Both the position numbers and the translations under genes were made by a program. A stretch of DNA of 49,457 bases from an uncultured Bacteroidales bacterium (GTDB lineage Bacteria; Bacteroidota; Bacteroidia; Bacteroidales; UBA3824): the NCBI GenBank assembly GCA_946409405.1, contig CAMJWL010000004.1:1-49457 (forward strand), read 5' to 3'. The notes beneath the pieces were generated by a model that worked only from the letters and a program-made list of their open reading frames with translations, was not told the origin of the DNA and ran no database searches. The stretch's first letter is position 1; every line of letters starts with the position of its first letter. Of the stretch, positions 34,104-44,409 are shown one piece after another.

Positions 34104-34928
34104 ATGGAAGAACGTAAGGCGACACTCATTAATATAGAGGAGATTATCAAAAAGAAGAATCCGGGGCTTTATAAGAAATTGCCGGGGTTCGCTATCAGAC
34201 GGTTGGAACGGATTATTCGGCAGGACCAAATCAACCGCCTCCTGTCGCTGTATGGGCATCACGACGGCGTGGATTTTATAGATGCTATATTCGAGGACAT
34301 GAAGGTGGAGTCGCCTTGCTATGGTCTTGAAAACGTTGACTATCAGGGCAAAAAAGTTTTTGTAGCCAACCATCCGCTTGGTGCTTTGGATGGATTGGCG
34401 GTAATCTCGATGGTCAATAAACATTTTGGCAAGTCGCGTGGCATCGTCAACGAACTTTTGCTCAACCTCGACCCTCTGAGAAGCCTCTTTTGTGGTGTTA
34501 ACGTCTATGGGCATAATACGCCGGAGATTGTAAGAAACATCGACGCTCTGTATGAAAACGACGAAAACATTTGCATTTTCCCGGCTGGATTGGTAAGCCG
34601 ACGCATCGACGGCGTTGTGCAGGATTTGCCGTGGAAAAAGAATTTTATCGAAAAGGCATTCGCCCACAAAATCCCGATTGTGCCGGTGTTTGTGGACGCG
34701 CTCAATACAAAATTTTTCTATTCCGTGGCAAATTGGCGCAAAAGAATTGGCATCAAGTTTAATTACGAACTCGTATTGCTGCCTTCGGAATTGTTTAAGT
34801 ACAGCGGCAAGCCGATAGGTCTCTATTTTGGCAAGCCGATAATGCCCGACGAACTCGCCGCGTACAAGACTCCGGCGGAAAGGACGCTTAGAGTGAGGGA
34901 GTTAACATATAATTTGAAACAAGGTTAA
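34104..34928 (+). CDS. glsA: GlsA-like O-acyltransferase (glycine lipid synthesis)
   Basis: 274 residues from ATG 34104; the longer frame starts inside the promoter leader. The PlsC-type acyltransferase motifs are FVANHPLGALDGLAVI (NH-x5-D), GVNVYGHNTPEI and FPAGLVSRR (the FPEG-like box). In Bacteroides, GlsA adds the second acyl chain to N-acyl-glycine made by GlsB to give glycine lipid; the same two genes are adjacent there. The next gene starts 13 bases downstream and has the GlsB pattern, which supports the assignment. Alternative: an ornithine-lipid or lyso-lipid acyltransferase. Confidence 0.78.
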   Translation: MEERKATLINIEEIIKKKNPGLYKKLPGFAIRRLERIIRQDQINRLLSLYGHHDGVDFIDAIFEDMKVESPCYGLENVDYQGKKVFVANHPLGALDGLAVISMVNKHFGKSRGIVNELLLNLDPLRSLFCGVNVYGHNTPEIVRNIDALYENDENICIFPAGLVSRRIDGVVQDLPWKKNFIEKAFAHKIPIVPVFVDALNTKFFYSVANWRKRIGIKFNYELVLLPSELFKYSGKPIGLYFGKPIMPDELAAYKTPAERTLRVRELTYNLKQG

Positions 34929-34941
34929 ATCTATTTGACAG

Positions 34942-35862
34942 ATGGAAAATATAATTGCACCTGTTGAAAGGTCCAAAATAATAGCGGAGTTGACAGACGA
35001 CAAGTTTGTGAGGTACTCCAATTTCGGTGGCAACCGCATTTACGTTTGCGACGCCCACAATGCGCCCAACACCATGCAGGAGATTGGACGGCTGAGGGAG
35101 TTGTCGTTTCGCGACGCTGGCGGTGGCACGGGCAAGGCTGTGGATATAGACGAGGCCGACCTTTGGGACAATCCTTACAAGCAACTGATTGTGTGGAACG
35201 ACGAGTTGCAGGAGATAATAGGCGGCTACCGCTACATCGATTGCAGCCGTGGCATCATGTTCAAGGACGGGCAGCCGGAGTTGTCAACGTCGGAGATTTT
35301 CAGCTTTTCGCAAAAATTTATCGACGAATACATGCCGTGTACCATAGAACTCGGACGTAGTTTCGTGCAGCCAAAATTCCAGAGCCGCGCCAATTTTAGG
35401 TTCTCTATCTATGCCTTAGACAACCTTTGGGACGGTATCGGCGCGATTTTCCGCCAAAACGAAGACCATGCCAAGTATTTCTTTGGCAAGGTAACTATGT
35501 ACACCACTTTCAACACCGAGGCAAGGGACATGATATTGACTTTCTTGGATATTTATTTCCGTGATAAAGAGGGTCTTGTAATGCCCAAAGAACCTATCAC
35601 GTTCACTTACCGAGGCGAGATGTTTTCGGGCGACGACTTCAAGGCGGATTACCGCGTGCTCAATCAGACGGTGCGCTCGTTGGGCGAGAATATTCCGCCG
35701 CTCGTAAACGCCTACATGAACCTTTCGCCCACGATGAAGGTGTTTGGCACGGCAATAAACCCCTTCTTTGGCGGCGTGGAGGAGACGGGCATCCTCGTCA
35801 ATGTCAACGATATTTTTCCCGAAAAACGCGAACGACACATCGACTCTTACCAGACATGTTGA
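34942..35862 (+). CDS. glsB: GlsB-like N-acyltransferase (glycine lipid synthesis)
   Basis: 306 residues, member of the OlsB/putative-hemolysin GNAT group that transfers a 3-hydroxyacyl chain from ACP to an amino acid. Visible motifs are FGGNRIYVCDAH, ELSFRDAGGGTGKAVDIDEAD, NPYKQLIVWNDELQEIIGGYR (GNAT strand), TIELGRSFVQPKFQ and NPFFGGVEETGILVNV. Paired with glsA upstream; a seven-base overlap couples it to the permease gene. By analogy with Bacteroides it makes N-acyl-glycine, a membrane lipid important for stress tolerance and colonisation; this is inferred from family and synteny. Confidence 0.78.
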   Translation: MENIIAPVERSKIIAELTDDKFVRYSNFGGNRIYVCDAHNAPNTMQEIGRLRELSFRDAGGGTGKAVDIDEADLWDNPYKQLIVWNDELQEIIGGYRYIDCSRGIMFKDGQPELSTSEIFSFSQKFIDEYMPCTIELGRSFVQPKFQSRANFRFSIYALDNLWDGIGAIFRQNEDHAKYFFGKVTMYTTFNTEARDMILTFLDIYFRDKEGLVMPKEPITFTYRGEMFSGDDFKADYRVLNQTVRSLGENIPPLVNAYMNLSPTMKVFGTAINPFFGGVEETGILVNVNDIFPEKRERHIDSYQTC

Positions 35863-37505
35863 AAAAACTTGACATATTCCTCCTGAAATCCTACATGGGG
35901 CCTTTTATCGCCACGTTCTTCATCTCGGTATTCGTGCTGTTGATGCAGTTTCTGTGGAAATGGATAGACGACCTCGTAGGCAAAGGCCTTGATTTTATGG
36001 TGATTATGGAGTTGATGTATTATGCGTCAGTCAGCCTGGTGCCAATGGCGTTGCCCTTGGCGATATTGCTTGCGTCCATTATGACGTATGGCAATTTGGG
36101 CGAAAAATTCGAGTTGACCGCAATCAAGGCGGCGGGCATCTCGTTGCAACGTGTTATGGCTCCGCTGTTTATCTTCACGTTTATTCTTAGCATAGGTGCG
36201 TTTGTTATCGCCAACAACGTTATCCCATACGCCAACCTCAAAATGTCGGCTCTGATATACTCCATCCGCACTCAACGCCCAGAATTGAATGTGAAGCCGC
36301 TTATCTTCAACAACGACATCGAAAACTTCTCCATCCGCATCTCGCGCAAGAACGAAAAGACGGGCATGATGTACGATTTTGTGGTTTACGACCATTCGGG
36401 CGGCAAGGCAAACAACGTGTGCATCGTGGCGGATTCGGGCAGCATGAATGTTACCGACGACGGGCGTTATATGATTGTAAACCTTTACAACGGTGTACAA
36501 TATGAGGAGGTGGAGGAACGGAAGAGGTCGAGTTACCCGTTCCGCAAGGACGAGTTTGGGGAGCAAACGCTTGTGTTCAACCTCTCTGGCTTCGACTTCA
36601 ACAAGGCGGACGAGAGCGGCTTCAAAAACCGTTACCAGGTGATGAATGTGAGCGAGTTGGAGGTAAGCACCGATTCGTTGCAGCGTGATTATCATAAGTA
36701 TGCCACCGACCTGCACGAGAGCCTTACCACCACCAATTATTTGAGAAACTCCACCCACAAGGAGAAGATTTACGCCGATTCTGTGCGTGCCGCCCGCACT
36801 CACAGGTCGCAGTACAACTCGCGGCGTGTGAGCGGTTCGGTGATGCTTACAATGACGCTTGACACCGCCTACGCCCGCGAAGATTCGGCAATTAGGCTCA
36901 AGATAGCGCATTTTAGCGATTCTATCTACAACTCCGCCTACAACATCCCGCTCTCGTCGATGAAGCCGGTGGCAAGTTTGGACAGCATATTCGATTCTAT
37001 GACCAAGGAGGAACGCCAGAAGGTGGTTTCTCGCTCCAAAGAGTATGTTACTTATGTAAATACGGTGATTGCAAGGGAGTCTGACGAACTCTCGTCGCGC
37101 CAAAAAACTATTGCAAGATACCGCAACGCCTGGCATCAAAAATTTACGCTGTCGGTGGCTTGCTTGATATTCTTTTTTATCGGCGCACCGCTCGGCGCAA
37201 TTATCAGGAAGGGCGGTTTTGGACTGCCTATTGTGATAAGCGTCATAGTATTCCTGATATACTACCTCATCTCCACCGCCGGCATGAAAATGGCTCGCGA
37301 GGGTCTTTGGGAACCGTGGCAGGGCATGTGGATAAGCACATTTGTAATCCTGCCCCTCGGCATATTCTTCACGTACAAGGCTACGGTGGACGCGCAGTTG
37401 TTCAACAAAGAGGCATGGGCGAAGGTTTTCGGCAAAATTGTGGGCTTCTTCGTCCGCAAGAAACCAAAATCAACGCCAGACGGCGTTGAGGGAAACACGA
37501 ATTAA
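35856..37505 (+). CDS. LptF/LptG-family permease (YjgP/YjgQ)
   Basis: 549 residues, larger than typical ~370. Three N-terminal helices (PFIATFFISVFVLLMQFLWKWIDDL, LVPMALPLAILLASIMTYGNLGEKFELTAIKAAGI, PLFIFTFILSIGAFVIAN) and three C-terminal ones (FTLSVACLIFFFIGAPLGAIIRKGGFGLPIVISVI and others) flank a long periplasmic beta-jellyroll plus an inserted helical region (about 260-410). The family extracts lipopolysaccharide for transport by LptB2FG. It overlaps glsB by seven bases and precedes ribBA, an arrangement I recall from other Bacteroidales. Whether it is LptF or LptG cannot be decided. Confidence 0.9.
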   Translation: MLKKLDIFLLKSYMGPFIATFFISVFVLLMQFLWKWIDDLVGKGLDFMVIMELMYYASVSLVPMALPLAILLASIMTYGNLGEKFELTAIKAAGISLQRVMAPLFIFTFILSIGAFVIANNVIPYANLKMSALIYSIRTQRPELNVKPLIFNNDIENFSIRISRKNEKTGMMYDFVVYDHSGGKANNVCIVADSGSMNVTDDGRYMIVNLYNGVQYEEVEERKRSSYPFRKDEFGEQTLVFNLSGFDFNKADESGFKNRYQVMNVSELEVSTDSLQRDYHKYATDLHESLTTTNYLRNSTHKEKIYADSVRAARTHRSQYNSRRVSGSVMLTMTLDTAYAREDSAIRLKIAHFSDSIYNSAYNIPLSSMKPVASLDSIFDSMTKEERQKVVSRSKEYVTYVNTVIARESDELSSRQKTIARYRNAWHQKFTLSVACLIFFFIGAPLGAIIRKGGFGLPIVISVIVFLIYYLISTAGMKMAREGLWEPWQGMWISTFVILPLGIFFTYKATVDAQLFNKEAWAKVFGKIVGFFVRKKPKSTPDGVEGNTN

Positions 37506-37529
37506 AAGAATTACCATAAATTAAAAGAA
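37501..37529 (+). repeat. 29-base direct repeat, left copy flanking ribBA
   Basis: Begins ATTAAAAGAATTACC and ends AATTAAAAGAA; 27 of 29 bases match 38879-38907. It overlaps a perfect 13-bp hairpin (37514-37526 with 37533-37545). Confidence 0.8.
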
Positions 37530-37545
37530 ATGTTTTAATTTATGG
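37514..37545 (+). terminator. A/T-rich hairpin after the LptF/G gene
   Basis: CCATAAATTAAAA pairs perfectly with TTTTAATTTATGG around a GAAATG loop. No T tract follows, so termination is uncertain; it could act as an mRNA 3'-end stabiliser or an element of the ribBA leader. Confidence 0.45.
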
Positions 37546-37594
37546 GAAAAAACGACGTAAAGGCATATTTTATTAAATTATTGTTTTATTGACG

Positions 37595-38794
37595 ATGAAT
37601 ACGATACAGGAGGCAATAGACGAATTTGCCAAAGGCAACATAATAATCGTGGTGGACGACGAAGACCGCGAAAACGAGGGCGACTTTATCACCGCCGCCG
37701 AGACCATTACCGAGGAGAAAATCAACTTTATGCTCCAGAACGGTCGCGGCGTTTTGTGTGCGCCCATCACCATCTCCCGCGCCAACGAACTCAAACTCGC
37801 GCACCAAGTGGCAGACAATACGTCGATACTTGGCACGCCTTTTACTGTTACCGTGGATAAGATAGAAGGCTGTACCACAGGTGTTTCCGTACACGACAGG
37901 ACGGCTACCATCAGGGCGTTGGCGGATACCAAGTCGATACCCGAAACCTTTGCGCGTCCGGGACACATCAACCCGCTCTATGCGCAGGACAGGGGCGTAT
38001 TGCGTCGCGCCGGACACACCGAGGCGGCTGTGGATTTTGCGCGATTGGCTGGTCTGTACCCCGCTGCCGCGTTGATAGAAATACTCAACGAGGACGGCTC
38101 TATGGCGAGGTTGCCGCAGTTGGAGGAAGTTGCCCAAAAATATAACCTCAAACTCGTATCTATCAAGGATTTGATAGCCTATCGCCTTAAAACCGAAACC
38201 ACCGTGGAGCGCGGACCCGAAGTGATGATGCCCACCAAGTACGGACAGTTTAAGATGACGGTTTTCCGTCAGTTGAGCAACGGTCTCGAACATTCGGCTC
38301 TCGTAAAAGGCACTTGGGAACCCGACGAACCAATCCTCGTGCGCGTACATTCGTCGTGCGCTACGGGCGACATTTTTGGCAGTTATCGTTGCGACTGCGG
38401 CGACCAACTCCATACCGCCATGCAGCAGATTGACAAGGCTGGCAAGGGAATCCTCCTATACATGAACCAAGAGGGTAGGGGAATAGGTCTCTTTAACAAA
38501 ATCAAGGCGTACAAACTCCAAGAGGAAGGCATGGACACCGTGGATGCCAACGTGCATCTTGGTTTTGACCCGGACGAGCGCGATTATGGCGTTGGCGCGG
38601 AAATCCTCCGTCAACTTGGCGTCCGCAAGATGCGCCTCCTTACCAACAACCCCGTCAAGCGCGTGGGCTTGGAGAGTTTTGGACTCGAAATCACCGAAAA
38701 CGTCCCCATTGAAATCCCCACCAACTCTTTCAACCAACGCTACATGATGACCAAGCGCGACAGGATGGGTCATATCTTGAAAAACCTTAAATAA
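37595..38794 (+). CDS. ribBA: Bifunctional DHBP synthase / GTP cyclohydrolase II
   Basis: Both entry steps of riboflavin synthesis: ribulose 5-phosphate to dihydroxybutanone phosphate, and GTP ring opening. 399 residues from ATG 37595; a TTG two codons earlier is less likely. The RibB half (about 1-200) shows [14 protein letters not shown], the RibA half (about 205-399) the zinc motif [35 protein letters not shown] and [10 protein letters not shown]. Both halves look catalytically complete. A terminator follows at 38846-38869, and the gene is flanked by 29-base direct repeats. No FMN riboswitch is visible in the short leader. Confidence 0.96.
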   Translation: MNTIQEAIDEFAKGNIIIVVDDEDRENEGDFITAAETITEEKINFMLQNGRGVLCAPITISRANELKLAHQVADNTSILGTPFTVTVDKIEGCTTGVSVHDRTATIRALADTKSIPETFARPGHINPLYAQDRGVLRRAGHTEAAVDFARLAGLYPAAALIEILNEDGSMARLPQLEEVAQKYNLKLVSIKDLIAYRLKTETTVERGPEVMMPTKYGQFKMTVFRQLSNGLEHSALVKGTWEPDEPILVRVHSSCATGDIFGSYRCDCGDQLHTAMQQIDKAGKGILLYMNQEGRGIGLFNKIKAYKLQEEGMDTVDANVHLGFDPDERDYGVGAEILRQLGVRKMRLLTNNPVKRVGLESFGLEITENVPIEIPTNSFNQRYMMTKRDRMGHILKNLK

Positions 38795-38845
38795 TTGTTG
38801 TTCGCACAATAATTTGGACGAAATAAATGTTTTATTATTGAATTT

Positions 38846-38869
38846 GACCGCCAGACGGCGGTCTTTTTT
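38846..38869 (+). terminator. Intrinsic terminator of ribBA
   Basis: GACCGCC-AGAC-GGCGGTC followed by six T, a textbook Rho-independent terminator 52 bases after the stop. Confidence 0.93.
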
Positions 38870-38878
38870 AGACCATAA

Positions 38879-38907
38879 ATTAAAAGAATTGCCAAAAATT
38901 AAAAGAA
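38879..38907 (+). repeat. 29-base direct repeat, right copy flanking ribBA
   Basis: Matches 37501-37529 at 27 of 29 positions. It lies directly after the ribBA terminator in an A/T-rich spacer before porT, which also holds a partly complementary TCTTTTAATTCTTT at 38939-38952. Confidence 0.8.
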
Positions 38908-39024
38908 GAATGTTTATAATTTGGTTTAAGAAAAAAATCTTTTAATTCTTTACATTCTTGTGATTGATGGTAATGCAAAACGTCGTAAGGCGTTGATAAT
39001 AAACTTAATTACGGACAAGAAAAA

Positions 39025-39747
39025 ATGAAACACTTTGCAGCAATTATATTAATGATGTTGGTAGCGGCAACAGCGTTTGCGCAAGACTATGTGAGGGTTA
39101 AGGGCGTGAAAAACCTGCCAAACTATGACAATAAGGCGTGCCATTTTGGCTTTTCGCTTGGCACGAGCCACATGGGATTTCGCGTTGACCGTGCCGACCA
39201 GTTTATGGAGCAGCACGGTATTTATGGCATCGATGCCAATAGGTACACGGGGTTTCACATCGGCCCAATCTCCAATTTCAGGCTCAATAGATATATGGAT
39301 TTCAGGATATTGATTGACCTTTCGTTTAATCAGCGCGACTTGGTGTATTATATGTACAAAGACGATAAAAAAACGGATCAGAAAAACATCGACAAGCGCA
39401 CCATGCAAATCCGCAGCACGATGCTCGAATTTCCGGTGCTGATTAAGTACAAGGCGGAGAGAATAAACAATTTCTCGCCGTATGTTGTGGCGGGCGGCAA
39501 CATTCGCTACGACCTTACCGGCGGCAAAAATGTGGACGATGAAGAAGCCGTTGTGCTCAAAAGAATGGATCCGTGTGTAACATTTGGTGGCGGTGCGGAT
39601 TTCTATTTGACGTACTTCAAGTTTTCAATAGAGGTGAGGTACAGCCTCGGCTTGCTCGACATGGTAAAAAGGGACGGCAGGGACTATGCCAAATGCTTGG
39701 AGAGTCTGAAGTCGAATACGATTACGGTGTCGTTCCATTTTGAATAG
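39025..39747 (+). CDS. porT: PorT-family outer-membrane beta-barrel protein
   Basis: 240 residues with a signal peptide (HFAAIILMMLVAATAFAQ). The mature part is a small beta-barrel: ACHFGFSLGTSHMGFRVDR near the start is the PorT signature (HFGF-x-LG), followed by alternating amphipathic strands (FHIGPISNFRLNRYMDFRILIDLSF, MLEFPVLIKYKAE, FSPYVVAGGNIRYDL, FKFSIEVRYSLGLLD) and a terminal Phe-containing strand. PorT is needed for type IX secretion in Porphyromonas. The next gene codes for an OstA-like envelope protein 80 bases downstream. The A/T-rich 38908-39024 spacer shows no clear promoter box. Confidence 0.87.
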   Translation: MKHFAAIILMMLVAATAFAQDYVRVKGVKNLPNYDNKACHFGFSLGTSHMGFRVDRADQFMEQHGIYGIDANRYTGFHIGPISNFRLNRYMDFRILIDLSFNQRDLVYYMYKDDKKTDQKNIDKRTMQIRSTMLEFPVLIKYKAERINNFSPYVVAGGNIRYDLTGGKNVDDEEAVVLKRMDPCVTFGGGADFYLTYFKFSIEVRYSLGLLDMVKRDGRDYAKCLESLKSNTITVSFHFE

Positions 39748-39774
39748 TAAAATTCTGCCTCTCCAAAAACATTT

Positions 39775-39806
39775 CTTGCCAATTTCCTATATTTTCGCTA
39801 ATTTTG
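39775..39806 (+). promoter_or_regulatory. Promoter of the OstA-like gene
   Basis: CTTG, 20 bases, TAATTTTG, 21 bases before the ATG at 39828. Confidence 0.55.
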
Positions 39807-39827
39807 CGCCGTCAATATCAAGAGATT

Positions 39828-41459
39828 ATGAGAAAATTTTTATTGCTGCTAATAGCCGTTATGACAACGATTGCTGCTGCGGCGCAAAAAAATCAGCAAG
39901 TTCACAAGATAGAAATCGTAAATTCCAACACCTTGGAGGTCAACGAGTACTACGGGCCAAACGTCAAGGTGTTGCGGGGCGACGTGCAGTTTTACCACGA
40001 CAGCGCGTCGATGTATTGCGATTCGGCTCTATACAATTCTACCGAAAACAACTTTCGTGCTTTCGGTCATGTACATGCTTATAGACTTATGGATCAGGCG
40101 GATACTGTGCATCTGTGGGGCGATTCGTTGGATTACGACGGCAAGACGCGCCTCGCCCGTATGCGCGACAATGTGGTGATGACCAAGGATTCTATGCGCA
40201 TGGTTACGGAAAACGTCGATTACGACATGGACAAGAATGTAGCCAACTATTTTGACGGCGGCACCACCTACAATGGCAAGGACACGTTGGTCTCAAAACT
40301 TGGCTATTTCTATCCAAAGCGCAACGAACTTGTTTATAATAAGGATGTTGTATTGAAAAATCTCGACTATAAGATGTACTCCGACACGCTCAAATACAAC
40401 ATCAAGACCCATATATCCACCTTCCAAGGGCCTACGGAAGTAATCAGCGACGAAAATTACCTCTACTCGGAACGTGGCTGGTACAACCACGACAAGGAGG
40501 AGTGCCAACTTACCAAAAACAGTTACCTCGTGAGCAAGGAGCATCGGCTGTCTGGCGACACGATATACTATTACCGCGAGGCAAAATACGGCATGGGACG
40601 CTCCAATGTGGAGATTATAGATACGGCTCAAAATATCACCCTCTCTGCCAACGAGGCGCGTTATTATGAGATTCCGGAGCATAGTTTCTTGACGGACAAG
40701 GCGTTGATGACATACCGCACCAAAACCGACACGCTCTACCTACACGCCGATACAATTTCGTCATGTACCGACACGCTTTTCACCAAGACCGACACCACCG
40801 AATTTCGCCTTATCAGGGCGTATCCGCACGTCAAGAGTTACCGCTACGACATACAGACGATGTGTGACAGCCTTGTCTTCAACTTCAACGACAGCATTAT
40901 CACTATGTATTATACGCCGGTGATTTGGCACAAGGAAAATCAAATCACCGCCAAACTTATCCGCCTCTACACCATCGACGGCGGTGTTGACATGGCGGAG
41001 TTGGTGGGCGACGCTTTTGTATCGCAGGAGGTGGATTCGATACCGCGTTACAACCAAATAGCGGGCAAAGACATGGTGGCTTACCTCGACAGCAACAAGA
41101 TTAAGCAGGTGGAGGTGGTGGGCAATGCGCAGTCAATCTATTACACCACGGAAGACTCCATAGTTACTGGCATGAATACGGTGTCGGCGCAGAACATGGA
41201 TATATTTTTCGACAACGGCAAGGTCAAGAAGATTTGGTTTTACAAGAATCCCAAAGGTTCGCTGTACCCGCTGGAGGGCTTAACAAAACGCCAGTCGTTC
41301 CTCAATGGTTTTGTATGGTACGGCAAGCACCGACCAAACCGACCAGACGAGATTTTCCAATGGGGCGAAGTTACCGAAACCGTCATCTCCAACGAATCCA
41401 TCCAAGCAGAGGAGGAGGCAAAACGCAAACAAGAGGAGGAAGAGGCGGAGTATGAATAA
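39828..41459 (+). CDS. OstA-like (LptA/LptD N-terminal-like) periplasmic protein
   Basis: 543 residues from ATG 39828, which puts the signal (MRKFLLLLIAVMTTIAAAAQ) at the N-terminus; the longer frame begins before the promoter. The body is a succession of short beta units with the OstA pattern (VKVLRGDVQFYHDSASMYCDSALYN, RAFGHVHAYRLMDQADTVHLWGDSLDYDGKTRLARM, FYPKRNELVYNKDVVLKN), as in LptA and the N-terminal domain of LptD. A role in lipopolysaccharide transport or assembly in the periplasm is inferred. The C-terminus is an Glu-rich tail. Much longer than LptA; such long OstA proteins are usual in Bacteroidota. Confidence 0.87.
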   Translation: MRKFLLLLIAVMTTIAAAAQKNQQVHKIEIVNSNTLEVNEYYGPNVKVLRGDVQFYHDSASMYCDSALYNSTENNFRAFGHVHAYRLMDQADTVHLWGDSLDYDGKTRLARMRDNVVMTKDSMRMVTENVDYDMDKNVANYFDGGTTYNGKDTLVSKLGYFYPKRNELVYNKDVVLKNLDYKMYSDTLKYNIKTHISTFQGPTEVISDENYLYSERGWYNHDKEECQLTKNSYLVSKEHRLSGDTIYYYREAKYGMGRSNVEIIDTAQNITLSANEARYYEIPEHSFLTDKALMTYRTKTDTLYLHADTISSCTDTLFTKTDTTEFRLIRAYPHVKSYRYDIQTMCDSLVFNFNDSIITMYYTPVIWHKENQITAKLIRLYTIDGGVDMAELVGDAFVSQEVDSIPRYNQIAGKDMVAYLDSNKIKQVEVVGNAQSIYYTTEDSIVTGMNTVSAQNMDIFFDNGKVKKIWFYKNPKGSLYPLEGLTKRQSFLNGFVWYGKHRPNRPDEIFQWGEVTETVISNESIQAEEEAKRKQEEEEAEYE

Positions 41460-42443
41460 TTACTCATACTTCTCCACCATGCCTTTGGTATAATCAAACT
41501 CCGTGAAATCGTCGCCTGGGATGGACGATTGGTCGAGCAAGTTGCAACCGAAGAAGGAATCCATGCCCACTTGGTGCAACGATGGCGGGCAGACTGCCTT
41601 GCGGAGATTTTCGCAATTGACGAAAGCCATATTGTCGATTTTATTGCATGATGAGGAAACCTTCACCACCATCATTTTTTTGACGTTTTCAAAGGCGTAT
41701 TCTTCCACGGTCTGTATGGACGAGGGCATATCAAACATTGCCTCGTCTATGTTGGCTGGGTACTTGATGAGGGTCGAGAGGTTTTTGTCGTACAGAATGT
41801 CGTTTTGCGAGGCAAAAAACTGGTTTTCGGGTTCTACGTTGATGCGGCGCAGTTCGACACAGCCCTGCAACGCACGGATGCCGATTTTTTCCACGGCGGC
41901 GGAGATTACGAGGGCTTGGAGTTTCTGACAATTATAAAAAGCCTTGTCGCCAATCTCCTTGCAGGCGTCTGGCACGTTGAATCGGGTGATGTTTTTGCAG
42001 TGGGCAAGGGCGTACTTCCCTATTTTGGTAACGCCGTCCGGCACGGTGAGACCTGCGAGAGCCTCACAATGGCAGAACGTGCCGTCATAAATCTCCTTGA
42101 CGCCGTATGGAATGTTTATAGAATTGAGATTAAGGCAGTTGAAAAATGCCTCCTTGCCGATTCTTGTGATTTTTGCCGGAAGTATGATGCTGCGGATACC
42201 CGTGCAGCCGCTAAAACCGTTTTTTGCAACGGCTGTGACGGTATATACCGTGTCGCCAAGCCTTACACTCTGAGGTATGGCAACATTGCCCGACATGCTC
42301 GAATCTGCCGACGCCACTTCCACCTTATTTTTGCCGATAACGTGGTAGCGGAACGTTCCTGCCTTAAAAACCTGCGCGTCTGCCGCTGTGGAGATGGCGA
42401 GCATTGTGATTATCAACGCCCAAAAAATTCTGATTCTGTTCAT
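41460..42443 (-). CDS. BspA-type leucine-rich-repeat protein
   Basis: 327 residues from ATG 42441-42443, giving a signal peptide (IFWALIITMLAISTAADA). About nine LRR_5 repeats of 23 residues follow, each of the form (CTGIRSIILPAKITRIGKEAF, CLNLNSINIPYGVKEIYDGTF, CKNITRFNVPDACKEIGDKAF). These are surface or periplasmic binding proteins in Bacteroidetes, often adhesins, but no T9SS C-terminal domain is evident here. Single gene, convergent with the OstA-like gene (their ends abut) and downstream of the ABC-F terminator. Confidence 0.9.
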   Translation of the reverse strand: MNRIRIFWALIITMLAISTAADAQVFKAGTFRYHVIGKNKVEVASADSSMSGNVAIPQSVRLGDTVYTVTAVAKNGFSGCTGIRSIILPAKITRIGKEAFFNCLNLNSINIPYGVKEIYDGTFCHCEALAGLTVPDGVTKIGKYALAHCKNITRFNVPDACKEIGDKAFYNCQKLQALVISAAVEKIGIRALQGCVELRRINVEPENQFFASQNDILYDKNLSTLIKYPANIDEAMFDMPSSIQTVEEYAFENVKKMMVVKVSSSCNKIDNMAFVNCENLRKAVCPPSLHQVGMDSFFGCNLLDQSSIPGDDFTEFDYTKGMVEKYE

Positions 42444-42523
42444 TGTTCTGCTTTTGAAATGATGGTTATCCAATATTAATAGTTGTCGGCTGCATAATAA
42501 AACGAACAAAAATCGTAAAAAAA

Positions 42524-42565
42524 CACAGGCAACAAATTTTTCTTGCGAAAAACTTGCCGCCTGTG
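42524..42565 (-). terminator. Intrinsic terminator of the ABC-F gene
   Basis: CACAGGC (42524-42530) pairs with GCCTGTG (42559-42565), with inner pairing TTTTTC/GAAAAA; on the minus strand seven T follow. It lies 36 bases beyond the ABC-F stop. Confidence 0.8.
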
Positions 42566-42601
42566 AAAAAAAATAAAAAATATGGAGATAAACATTACGC
42601 C

Positions 42602-44218
<1,617 letters not shown>

Positions 44219-44245
44219 TTAGTTTTTTGGTATTTTTTACGGGGA

Positions 44246-44277
44246 CAAAGGTAGTGATAATTTTTTGGAAAAGCAAA
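44246..44277 (-). promoter_or_regulatory. Promoter of the ABC-F gene
   Basis: Minus-strand TTTG, 20 bases, TACCTTTG, 27 bases before the ATG. Divergent from the palindrome array of the AAA gene. Confidence 0.68.
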
Positions 44278-44302
44278 AGTATTTTTTAATGCGGGCGAAA
44301 AA

Positions 44303-44390
44303 CACATTTTTCCTACGAAAAATGTGGAGTTCTGCCAATTTTTCGTAGGAAAAATGTGGAGATTTTGCATTTTTTCCTACGAAAAATGTG
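44303..44390 (+). repeat. Three copies of a palindrome upstream of the AAA ATPase gene
   Basis: Arms CACATTTTTC / GAAAAATGTG around a CTAC centre at 44303-44326; a copy with inverted centre (GTAG) and one degenerate arm at 44337-44358; a third at 44367-44390. The third ends directly at the -7 box TATATTTG (44391-44398), so the palindrome covers the promoter. Confidence 0.85.
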
Positions 44391-44398
44391 TATATTTG
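44391..44398 (+). promoter_or_regulatory. -7 box of the AAA ATPase gene
   Basis: TATATTTG, a perfect TAnnTTTG. The expected start at about 44405 leaves only five bases before ATG 44410 or seventeen before ATG 44422. Confidence 0.65.
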
Positions 44399-44409
44399 TG
44401 GCGGATTTA

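Noticed and set aside
36027..37139. 370-residue minus-strand frame opposite the permease gene
   Set aside because: Shadow of the LptF/G-type gene, which has clear membrane helices and family motifs.
37546..37594. FMN riboswitch before ribBA
   Set aside because: The leader is only about 90 bases, very A/T-rich, and lacks the conserved RFN core.
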